NCBI GenBank assembly: GCA_003864495.1
Contig: ML133493.1
Span: 3,045,820 to 3,109,819, forward strand
Direction of reading: 5' to 3'
Origin: Nemopilema nomurai
Taxonomy: Eukaryota; Cnidaria; Scyphozoa; Rhizostomeae; Rhizostomatidae
DNA length: 64,000 nucleotides
Below the pieces are notes generated by a model. It did not search any database. It was not told where the DNA came from and was given only the letters and a program-made list of their open reading frames with translations. Position 1 is the first letter of the stretch. Each line of letters starts with the position of its first letter. Of the stretch, positions 51,401 through 58,296 are shown in pieces. The translations under genes were made by a program, and so were the position numbers.

Positions 51401-54400
51401 CCTCTTAAGTTTCAATAAGAGAAGCTTTTTTCTTATGAATATGGAAAACAATTTTGTTGCATTGATACATGTTCTGGTGCAGTGGCTGGCCGTAGTTCTA
51501 TCTATTGCCATGGAGAGTGAAGACACATTCGTTAGTTTACAAATTTAATGGATGCTCTGTAATGGATATCATAACAGTCGCTTGTTCCCCCTGTATCGGC
51601 CGTTGATATTTGGCCAATAATTAATGCCCTGATGTTTAAATCTTCAATATTAGTTTTATTGTAATTCGCTGTTTTCCACTCTCTAGGTAAGGATCCCAAA
51701 AATAGGGAGCATCAGAATTCCCAAAATAGTAAAACCTCAAGAGGTGGGTGATTTCTCTATTGATTCTTGTGACAGGAAAACCCATGTTTGCGGGTAGTAT
51801 GTTAAAATAAAGAACACAGTCTTTTTGGAGATTTTAGACGTTGATCACAAAAGGGTTTTGACAACAAAAGATTAGTCAAATTATCTGTTTAAAGATGTCT
51901 GGAACTTGTATAGAATTAGTTTTTTTCTCACAAATAGTAGGGTAGAACTTGTAAGAATGCATCAAGATTTATCTTTATCGCGGTAAATGCTATGGCTGTT
52001 TATTGATGTTTGCTCTCTTTCCAGGATGAACAACCACAAAAAGTTAACAAAGGATGGTAAGATTATCTTTTTTCCAGCTTTTCACTTGAGACGCTTTTGT
52101 TTTTCTGTCTAAACTTATGGTTTCCAAGTGCCTTTTTATAGATTGTTTGTGGCTTATGTGGGATTCGTATAGTGAAAAAAGGTCAAATCAATCAACCATT
52201 CAATATCAGCCATGTTGCGATCCTCCCTTACACACTTTCTTTCCAATCCCAACCCATTTTACTCTCCTGCCTTCGCCTTACACCCTCTTTTCTCTCACGA
52301 AATCACTTCAACCTCAACAGCCCTACCCCCCCTCCCCCCCCCATGTGCTTGATTTTCTACCCCCGCGCCCTTCTGCCCTGTTACTATTATCCTGAGCATC
52401 ATCCGGTCCCCAAACCGATGCTGCCACGCTCACCCTCTCCTTCGCTGTAAGCTTGTCAGACAGAAAGTGAAAGTTTCCTTCTCTCTTTGGTGTAGTGTGG
52501 ATGGGCACCTCGATTACATTGATACCGATACCAGCTCCAATTGCTCGTCGACTTGTAAAACTAAGGATGCCGGAAAAGAGAAGAAAGCGAAAAGAATCCT
52601 GGAAGGAAGAGGGGTCAAAAGGAAAGATTGGGAGCGCAGTTCCAAAAACACGCATCCTAACGTCTGTGGAATGTGCGGCTCATTACAAAGGGACTCTGGG
52701 AGGGACCCGATTCGGCTTGGAACGTAAGTTGTTCAATGTCACTCGAAGCTGATTTTAGCGTAAAGGCAAGAATTGCGCAAATTATAACGTTGACATAAGA
52801 TATGATATCTGATATATGATGTGATATGATTTGATATGATATCATATGATATGATTATGATTTTGATATGATACGATATGATATGATATGGTATGATATG
52901 ATATGTGATATGATAGTATAATATAATATAATTTAATATAGTATAATTTAATATAATATTGTTTATGTTTATAATGTTTATATTTCCCATTTATGTTAAA
53001 ATGTTGATATTTCCCATTTATCAACACCTTGTGCTGTAAATTGAATTTTCTTTCTTCCTTATAGATACAAGACGTCATATGTCGAATATTTAAACTTAGG
53101 AAAACGAAGTAAACATATTGCCGATTGCCTGGTGCGTTTGTTTATCTTTTCATTTTTCTGAGTTGCAAAACTCGTTGTACAAACAGCCGATTTATTGTTT
53201 GTTTCACTGCAAGTAACCGCCATTTTAAAACCCTTACGCAAGATTCAAGCCTATTTTCTCGACGAAAAGGGGCTTCGAAATTATCACTTAAAGATCTCTT
53301 TTTGTGTTTCACGTGCACTTGATCAAATCAACCTTTCGTTTACTCAACTCATACGAGTCTTATTCCGCTAATTTCAGTTGTTATCACCTCCTTTACATCC
53401 TTAAAAAGTGTCAATTGTAGATTGTATTCAGCGCTTGTCTTTGCAGGATGCCAGTGAAAGGGCTCCGAAATACATCGATGCAGTTCTACAATACATCCAA
53501 TACCTTGTTGGCATGGAAATTACAGGCAAAATGGTGCGTTGTGTTTTGAGATTTTCACAGTTCACAACTCCCTGTGCAGTTTCGTTTCTAGGCGGCTGAT
53601 TACAGTTCGGTAGATACTTTGCACTATTAAGATTGATTTTTGATCCAGAAAGGCCTTCCATCATCCCGGCCTCAAGAAGTCCGTTTCATATTTACAAATA
53701 GGCTCAGTTTATGTAGAGCACATAATACCTAAGATTGCACCACCTCTTGATCTTCTTACCAAGCCAAAACACAGCTTTTCATCCTGTCTATTGGGCGGGT
53801 TGACGTTGAAATCTTCTTTAAGCGTTAAGCCTCTTTAAAGAAGTCTAGATATTGGTAGTCAGTAGCATTATCAGATAAGAAGCTCATTAAAATTGCATAT
53901 TAATGGAGTTGAATCCAGGTCAATTTTTATGACAGAATTTCTCAGACAGGGCGATTTTTGTTGTCGTACCATAAGTATGTCGGATTTGGATTCTATAAAA
54001 ATTTTATTTATGAATTGCAAATCCCATCTATTTTGCAGGGAACTAAAATTGGGACTGAAGAATACATGTGTATCACATCACAGTGTATAGACTTGGTTGA
54101 GTAAGGAGAATTTACTTTGACATCGTCATAGAATTCGAACAGACTTTATATTTTGAAAGCTACCTTTTTCACTTCTAAATGATCAAGCCCAACATAAATT
54201 CCCTGTTTTTGTCAAATGGGACTATCTGTCCGCTGCAGCTCTCAAAAAACCAATGTTTACAATCACCGTGACAAAGTTGCTGTGAATGAGCGGTCGCTTA
54301 GCTGTATTCTCGAGTCTTCGATTTCAATGCACAGTCACTGAAATACCGACCGATTATGTTGCCTCGTAAATTGATTTGAACGGATAGTCCGCTAATATCA

Positions 54401-56999
54401 ACGATAGAATCCCTCTTAGGAATGATGAAAATATTTTAATGGAAGGATTTACTGGACTTAATCATCGACTTGTTTTTGCAGGTATGTCGTTAATCAATAT
54501 GGCAAGAAGGAGAATAATAATCTGTCTAAATATGATGCTCGATTTGTATATCTATGGTAAGTCTCAAGTTTTTGTTGCCAATGACAAAGCTAAGATGGGT
54601 CATTTGCTTTTCCCGTCATCGCCTGCGTAACGACCTTCAGTGGGGAACTGGTGCTAGCTGAGCGCCTTTTTCAATGCGCCGGGAGGCGTTAACTAGGGCC
54701 CTAGAAATCTGATGTTGCTGTAGATGTTGTGAACTCATGATATAGAGCTCGATAAGTATCAGTATGTCATGGCCATGAATCGAAGCAACGCAGTTAGTGC
54801 TAACATTCTATGCCAAAATTATGCCCAGGGCCGTTGCTTTTATTCTAAGCTTTCTTTATTTTCTCTTGCAGTTTGCGATTGCAAAGTATTTTATATTTCA
54901 AACTTTATGCGATAAAAAAGGATTCGGCAGCACGATATGCTAAGGTATGTTGATGGTTACCCCCGGTTTGAAATAATAATGGTTACCCCCGGTTTGAAAT
55001 AATGATGGTTACCCCCGGTTTGATCTACACAGTGCGCATTATGCGCAGGTTTATCCCTGCGCAATCAACACGGGCAATGTTTATCACGCAAAAGAGGCTG
55101 TCATAAACTCGTTTGAATGCTGAAGACTAGCCTGTTGTTACGAAGATAAGATAGGGGCTGTTCGTGTTGTCGTTATTTTATTTAAGAGATTAGGGATGAT
55201 AAAGTTTCTAAAATTCAGGGCATTTCCATAACACATTATCACCATACCAACCAAATTTGTAACTGAGCAATGACGTCATAATCTGGAAGATCTATAACAA
55301 TATGATATACGTGGCTTATTAAACATCTCAATATGTCAATTTATTTTGGTGAGGACGTTTTAAAGCTTGAGTATTTTTTGCATTACTTTCGTTGCTAGTG
55401 TTTTACGTTATAACAAAAAACTGACATTCTTTATTTCTATTTCAGCTGCTTTCAGAGTATTTTAAAGTCCATCGATCACCACAACGAGTTAACATTAAAG
55501 GGTACCTACACTTTTATCTTATAGATTTCTATTTCGTTCTTCGCATTTGATACATAGGTAAAGAAAAATCGACGCCAACATAGATTTGCACCTCATAGCA
55601 ATTCTAGCACCAGGTTAAGGGCCAAATTAATACTAGCGCTGAAAAATCTTTGTTTTGGAGAAATCTCTACATCTTATCATTGGACTAAACCCTTACACCG
55701 CAACTTCTCGTGAGCCGTATGTATTTGATTGTGCCCGGTTAGCATGTAGAGGAAACACCACGGATAATTCGATAAACTCGCGGAAGGGTTAGTTTATTTG
55801 TCTGTTATAAGTTGGGATGGGAAAGGTTCTGAGTGACGTCATTGCTGCTTTGTGTAGGAGCACGGGAACGCCCTCGCCCATGTCGCCGACGTCATCACAC
55901 ACTGGCAGCGTGGCGTCGTTTGGCAGTGCGAACAGCTCGATTAGCAATGGGAGCTACGAGAAGATGCTCAACATGGGACAGATGGTGCCCATTCAGACGG
56001 AAATGTTCGAGAGAATGCAGCAGTATTTTACATACACGAAATACCTCCTTCATGGACATCGAATCTGGGATGATGCGGAATCCTTAGTGTCTCAGTGTCA
56101 AGGTTGGTGCCTATTCTTTTGTTATTTTCATACACGCGTGTCCCGTTATCTGTGTGCCTTTTTGTGGTTGTCCACTCATGCTTCAAATCAAGGTATCCCA
56201 CTTTTTGGTAACATGGCATCTAATTGAGGAAGGCTTTCTGTTGACCAATGTTGCACGCAAAGGTGTTTATGAATGCATATGGTTTTACCTCTATTTGTTA
56301 GGAAACGCAGGAGCCCCTGGCCTCCCAAAGAGGGCGGAAATTATTCCTAATGCGGCTCTTTTTCTTTCTAGAATTTATAAATGCAGTGTCCCGCCGAGTA
56401 GGTGCAATAAATATTCAAAGGTTTGTACCATTTCAGCTTACCATATAATTTTTATTGCTTATCCCCAGGCAACCATGCTATCAACGTCATGTATAAAGAA
56501 GCAATTTTTTATATAACGTAAAGAAACAGTAAACATGCGACGTGGCAGACATTTCGTCATGTTCACATTCAGTTGTTGAACAATCCTCTCACAATTTTAT
56601 GTCGCGGTAAAAACTAAGCCAGCTCATTATATACAAGCTATTTGATTAATCAGTTTCTGGTTGAACAGCTTTGAAGCCATTTAAGGAATCTTGGTTTACA
56701 GATGTCCTACATTTTAATGTGGTCTCCACTCTCCAGCATGGGACTGGTTCTTAATTGTCTGTTAGAACAAAATTAGTATTCAACCATCGTCCTTGTGACT
56801 GATATGTTTAACAAGATAATGCTTTCACGGTCCATAAATCAACTTCAGGGTTTGGCTGTAATGAAGATATGTTCAATAGTGTTGTACAGATATGGGTAAA
56901 AAACTTAAACACACCTCTGCTTTTCATTTTAGCTCGATGTTACATTTAGTGGACTACATCAGCACAGGACTAGACGTCATTAAAGACAGCGAGAATTAA
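27429..56999 (+). CDS. AFF: AF4/FMR2 (AFF) family protein, super elongation complex scaffold (at least 24 coding exons)
   Basis: AFF proteins hold P-TEFb, ELL and AF9/ENL together in the super elongation complex, which stimulates RNA polymerase II elongation in the nucleus. About 1,360 residues are encoded, near the family's usual 1,100-1,300. In order: an N-terminal basic P-TEFb-binding region (27607-32120), the ELL-binding motif (41263-44746), an acidic SSDDESDGE segment (47796), a Ser/Asp/Glu-rich tract (48715-48815), a DWL segment (about 49660), the AF9/ENL-binding motif (50499-50549), and the C-terminal homology domain (53065-56996). Basic stretches such as KNKRMRSKKK fit nuclear localisation. 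All exon phases agree except between 46653 and 47796. It could be the single invertebrate orthologue of AFF1-4 and fly lilliputian; orthology is inference. Confidence 0.93.
27607..27712 (+). CDS. AFF: AFF exon: N-terminal basic helix
   Basis: It encodes SKDDERVKLKEEAKKKR, matching the AFF4 EDRNVLRMKERERRNQE segment that contacts P-TEFb. Acceptor CGTCAG (or CAG three bases on), donor AAG|GTATGT. An internal AAG|GTACCT about 30 bases earlier could be an alternative donor in the same frame. Confidence 0.85.
27713..28199 (+). other. AFF intron
   Basis: AT-rich intron with no further feature recognised; it ends TTTTCTTTCAG. Confidence 0.75.
28200..28229 (+). CDS. AFF: AFF 30-base microexon
   Basis: It encodes FGDPGFVSVK, aligned with the AFF motif FAEPYKV that lies in the P-TEFb/Tat-binding region. 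Flanked by TTTCAG and GTAACA, phase 0 at both ends. Confidence 0.85.
28230..28986 (+). other. AFF intron
   Basis: No additional exon or repeat recognised; it ends TTTAACTTTAG. Confidence 0.7.
28987..29028 (+). CDS. AFF: AFF 42-base exon
   Basis: It encodes VPPDSDDALSSCLK, matching the family segment KEDKLSSRIQ. Phase 0 at both ends; donor AAG|GTTAGT. Confidence 0.85.
29804..30144 (+). repeat. Imperfect GTT/GCT/GTC triplet-repeat tract
   Basis: About 340 bases built from GTTGTT and GCTGCT triplets, with a longer internal unit in which TCATAGTTGCTGCTGTTGAC recurs. The open frames over it (poly-Thr/Asn on minus, poly-Val on plus) are by-products of the triplets. It lies inside an AFF intron. 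Confidence 0.93.
30879..31268 (+). mobile_element. Inverted-repeat element (MITE-like), complete copy
   Basis: The left end CACGCTTTTTTATAAGGAAC is mirrored by GTTCCTTATAAAAAAAGCGTG at the right, with one or two mismatches or indels, and both ends are flanked by TA. About 390 bases long, with repeated AGGAAC motifs and no coding capacity. The TA flanks suggest a Tc1/mariner-type nonautonomous element. Since TA extends the inverted repeat itself, the target duplication is not certain. Confidence 0.8.
32052..32590 (+). CDS. AFF: AFF large exon with end of P-TEFb-binding region
   Basis: It opens NVLIDYRELLGSF, aligned with the family segment LGNYDEMKDF, and continues into a polar, acidic and Lys-rich region. 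It contains VKEEPTSP at 32436-32459, an exact fit to the phosphorylation-dependent SUMO motif. Starts phase 0, ends phase 2 at CAG|GTAAAT. Confidence 0.9.
32891..32918 (+). CDS. AFF: AFF 28-base microexon
   Basis: It encodes SKTAVNTSEK together with the split codon from the previous exon. Acceptor CTTTTGCAG, donor AAG|GTATGA; restores phase 0. Confidence 0.7.
34545..34625 (+). other. Possible alternative terminal AFF exon
   Basis: A strong acceptor (TTTTCTCTTTGCTAACAG) leads into 26 codons in the phase required after the exon ending 32918, then TAA. If used, it would give a short AFF protein with only the P-TEFb-binding region. No homology supports the peptide. Confidence 0.2.
36229..36485 (+). 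mobile_element. Truncated second copy of the inverted-repeat element
   Basis: It is closely similar to the left 250 bases of the element at 30879, sharing ACTTATACTACTAAAA and CATTCATTTGCAGCCAAT, then diverges after CTCTATTAAG. The right inverted repeat is missing. Confidence 0.85.
36731..36802 (+). repeat. Three tandem copies of a 26-base unit
   Basis: Copies begin at 36731, 36757 and 36783 (last one partial); each starts GTTTTGCAATCTCAAGATG. Confidence 0.93.
36898..37455 (+). other. Unexplained 185-codon open frame in an AFF intron
   Basis: An open frame longer than expected by chance in AT-rich DNA, with no motif I recognise and no clear splice sites. It includes an 11-base tandem repeat. 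It may be a transposon relic or chance. Confidence 0.15.
37252..37288 (+). repeat. Three tandem copies of an 11-base unit
   Basis: The unit is CGACTCGGTTG, repeated at 37252, 37263 and 37274 and followed by a partial CGAC. Confidence 0.9.
41263..41304 (+). CDS. AFF: AFF exon: start of ELL-binding motif
   Basis: It encodes TPRTHPSKIESILK. IESILK plus the next exon's EMT matches VDEILKEMT of AFF4. Donor AAG|GTAAGT; phase 0 at both ends. Confidence 0.9.
41305..44650 (+). other. AFF intron
   Basis: A 3.3 kb AT-rich intron within the ELL-binding motif. A 122-codon minus-strand open frame at 41605-41973 has no recognised homology; nothing else is apparent. Confidence 0.7.
44651..44746 (+). CDS. 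AFF: AFF exon: ELL-binding motif core
   Basis: It encodes EMTEILPPLTDIQTPVK and then FPFPQSSSPK, aligned with the AFF4 EMT...PPLTAIHTP...FPFP block that binds ELL. Acceptor TTTCTCCAG, donor AAG|GTGAGT; phase 0 at both ends. Confidence 0.95.
44747..45914 (+). other. AFF intron
   Basis: No repeat or further exon recognised; it ends TTTCATTTACGCAG. Confidence 0.7.
45915..45942 (+). CDS. AFF: AFF 28-base microexon
   Basis: Good acceptor (TTTACGCAG) and donor (G|GTAAGT), open frame ANTNHVHHL, phase 0 in and phase 1 out. The family is poorly conserved here, so support comes from splice sites only. Confidence 0.55.
46623..46653 (+). CDS. AFF: AFF 31-base microexon
   Basis: Acceptor GATTTCAG, donor GA|GTGAGT, frame DKQSAATRSD when entered in phase 1. 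It leaves phase 2, which does not fit the next certain exon (phase 0 at 47796). Confidence 0.5.
46654..47795 (+). other. AFF intron with unresolved exon phase
   Basis: An additional exon whose length is 1 modulo 3 is needed if both preceding microexons are used. A candidate at 47529-47559 has a good acceptor (TCTCTGCAG) and correct length (31) but a poor donor (GTCGAT). A long G run lies near 47047-47064. Confidence 0.5.
47796..47852 (+). CDS. AFF: AFF exon: acidic SSDDESDGE segment
   Basis: It encodes KLDKDFITSSDDESDGEHE, aligned with the AFF4 segment LKDDLKLSSSEDSDGEQ. Phase 0 at both ends; donor GAG|GTGACT. Confidence 0.92.
48273..48313 (+). CDS. AFF: AFF 41-base exon
   Basis: It encodes GITLDKPKFQLGA. 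Acceptor GGTTTTCAG, donor GG|GTGAGT, phase 0 in and 2 out, matching the next exon. Confidence 0.8.
48704..50645 (+). CDS. AFF: AFF giant exon: Ser-rich tract, DWL segment and AF9/ENL-binding motif
   Basis: This 1,942-base exon starts after CATTTCAG with a run of Ser/Asp/Glu like the transactivation tract of AFF1-4. It continues through an acidic region, DQDWLRTIISP (compare WQLDNWLNKV of AFF4), several Lys-rich stretches including KNKRMRSKKK, and NPLLVKINFSHLQRIPG, an obvious match to the AFF4 AF9/ENL-binding PLIVKIDLNLLTRIPG. It ends GAAAAA|GTGAGT in phase 0. The open frame extends upstream to an ATG at 48435, but that part lies before the acceptor and is not coding. Confidence 0.95.
50646..51686 (+). 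other. AFF intron
   Basis: Contains a 75-codon open frame near 50744-50971 with no phase-compatible splice into the gene. No repeat recognised. Confidence 0.7.
51687..51743 (+). CDS. AFF: AFF exon with doubled RIPKI motif
   Basis: It encodes VRIPKIGSIRIPKIVKPQE, an internal duplication of RIPKI. Acceptor CTCTCTAG, donor GAG|GTGGGT, phase 0 at both ends. Confidence 0.85.
52025..52056 (+). CDS. AFF: AFF 32-base microexon
   Basis: It encodes DEQPQKVNKG plus two bases. Acceptor CTTTCCAG, donor TG|GTAAGA, phase 0 in and 2 out, consistent with both neighbours. Confidence 0.82.
52496..52723 (+). CDS. AFF: AFF exon: Lys/Arg-rich linker before C-terminal domain
   Basis: Phase 2 at both ends selects the frame VDGHLDYIDTDTSS, followed by KEKKAKR and VCGMCGS; a second open frame across the exon does not fit the neighbours. 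The basic patches fit nuclear localisation. Two Cys pairs (CSSTC, CGMC) are present. Confidence 0.85.
52799..52965 (+). repeat. GATAT-type microsatellite in an AFF intron
   Basis: Many copies of ATATG/GATAT pentamers, grading into TATAAT-rich sequence, about 100 bases before the next exon. Confidence 0.93.
53065..53131 (+). CDS. AFF: AFF exon: start of C-terminal homology domain
   Basis: It encodes YKTSYVEYLNLGKRSKHIAD, aligned with AFF4 HYLQEAKKLKHNADAL. Phase 2 in, 0 out; donor CTG|GTGCGT. Confidence 0.9.
53447..53533 (+). CDS. AFF: AFF exon: C-terminal homology domain
   Basis: It encodes KYIDAVLQYIQYLVGMEITG, aligned with AFF4 YLDAVVSFIECGNALEKN. Phase 0 at both ends; acceptor CTTTGCAG. 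Confidence 0.92.
54039..54100 (+). CDS. AFF: AFF exon: C-terminal homology domain
   Basis: It encodes GTKIGTEEYMCITSQCIDLV, aligned with AFF4 MYSETVDLIK. Its 62-base length supplies exactly the phase shift required between its neighbours. Acceptor TTTTGCAG, donor GA|GTAAGG. Confidence 0.9.
54482..54556 (+). CDS. AFF: AFF exon: C-terminal homology domain
   Basis: It encodes YVVNQYGKKENNNLSKYDAR, aligned with AFF4 YTMKLKNY...ADKRLTVL. Phase 2 at both ends; donor TG|GTAAGT. Confidence 0.9.
54872..54944 (+). CDS. AFF: AFF exon: most conserved helix of C-terminal domain
   Basis: With the split codon it reads CLRLQSILYFKLYAIKKDSA, very close to AFF4 CLRCQSLLYLRLFKLKKENA. Acceptor CTCTTGCAG, donor AAG|GTATGT. 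Confidence 0.96.
54951..55023 (+). repeat. Three tandem copies of a 26-base unit next to a donor site
   Basis: Units at 54951, 54977 and 55003 share ATGGTTACCCCCGGTTTGA. The array begins seven bases into the intron. Confidence 0.93.
55446..55501 (+). CDS. AFF: AFF exon: C-terminal homology domain
   Basis: It encodes LLSEYFKVHRSPQRVNIK, aligned with AFF4 TLTEHLKNS. Acceptor ATTTCAG, donor GG|GTACCT, phase 2 out. Confidence 0.87.
55858..56102 (+). CDS. AFF: AFF exon: Ser/Pro linker and penultimate helices
   Basis: It encodes STGTPSPMSPTSS, a Ser/Gly-rich linker, then QQYFTYTKYLLHGHRIWDDA, aligned with AFF4 YVQVTSNFLYATEIWDQA. Phase 2 in, 1 out. Confidence 0.95.
56372..56420 (+). CDS. AFF: AFF 49-base exon
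   Basis: It encodes FINAVSRRVGAINIQ, aligned with AFF4 EFFAELDKVMGPLIFN. Acceptor TTTCTTTCTAG; phase 1 in and 2 out fit both neighbours exactly. Confidence 0.92.
56933..56999 (+). CDS. AFF: AFF last coding exon
   Basis: It encodes SMLHLVDYISTGLDVIKD and a short acidic end, aligned with AFF4 [20 protein letters not shown], then TAA at 56997-56999. Acceptor TTTCATTTTAG. Confidence 0.93.
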
Positions 57000-58290
57000 G
57001 GATATTTACTAGCAGAAGAACTTTTTGTATACCAGATTATGAGCGACTTTAAGGTGGAATGTAGAACAGGTCTCACGCAATTTCCACTGCTCGTTAAACG
57101 GAAGTAGATTAATTATTCCTAGAGAACAATAGTTTTGAAGTATTTTATCTGGTAGCTGTATGCTATGCCTGTTGAATTTACCTACGACAGCAAGTCAAGA
57201 GTTTTTCCTTTATCTGCAGAAGCTATGTATTTTTCACATTATGTCGTGTTGTTTTTATATGGGGTCTCATCATTATTGCCTCCTTGTCCAACCAGAGAAA
57301 CAGACCAAACCTGAGTTTAAAGAACTAAAAGGCTTCAACCATTGTTTACTCATATTTATTGTCTCCCATTTAGGCCTAACATCCAGAGATTTTCCATTGA
57401 TAGGTTGTTACTTAAAACCGTTGTATATTAGTACCTCAACTAAACATAAGGGAAAATTTCTAACACAATGGTACTGGATAACTAAAATAATTGTGGATAA
57501 CTGGATAACTGTGGCCTTGCCCCAAGATACCTCGTTGTAAATTCCCCTTTGCCCCTCATCCGTTGTCAAAGCCGATTTTCCTTTGCTCCCCCGTACAAAT
57601 ATAAGAGTTTGCTCATAATTATTTACTGTCCAAATTAGTGTCACGTTAATTCTCCGCCAGAATTTTAATATTTTAAAATCTGATTTGGAAGTGACCTGTG
57701 GTTTACGCACGCGTGAATTATCATCTCGCTCTTAAGTCTGATTAACTTTTGAACTCTAATTTTATTGGATTTATAAATCATGCAAAGTTAGTCAGCGACC
57801 TATTTTTGGGGGGCTGGCCAGTAAATAAGAAAATTTTGTGACAAGGGTGATTCTAGAATGTTCTTCTCAGCAGAGTTAACGATCAATGGGTCCGACATAC
57901 ACAGGCTCTTGGTGTTTTACGAGGTGCTGCCCTCGCCTATAGAAGCAGTCAGACAGTTATCTGATGGATCGCATCAATGGACAAAGTGTAGGCCGTTTTA
58001 CCAGACCCAGTGTAATTTATATGAATTTAACGGTGTTGCCCCGAGCCATTCACTCAAAGGCCTCTTGGCCCTGGTTCATTCGCCTGATTCACTTTAAGGT
58101 TGTTTGATTCTCGTTGGCACCACCGTTTCTTGCAATAAGCTTCAGGTATACTGCCAAGCATGCGCTACTGTACAAATATTGTTTCGCTGAGCGACAGTTT
58201 GAATTAACAAACTCTGCCAGGTGTAAACACAACCAGTGTTTTGGTACAATCCAGCTTGAAATCTGCCGCATCCGAATGAATTCTGTGTAA

Positions 58291-58296
58291 AATAAA
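58291..58296 (+). terminator. Possible polyadenylation signal of the AFF gene
   Basis: An AATAAA about 1.3 kb past the stop; another lies at 58541. Either would give a long 3' untranslated region. Tentative. Confidence 0.3.

Noticed and set aside
52495..52752. Alternative open frame beginning MWMGTSITL over the AFF linker exon
   Set aside because: Its phase fits neither the preceding exon (ends phase 2) nor the following one (starts phase 2).
13386..55023. CRISPR array from short repeats
   Set aside because: The repeats are direct tandem units without spacers, in a eukaryotic genome.
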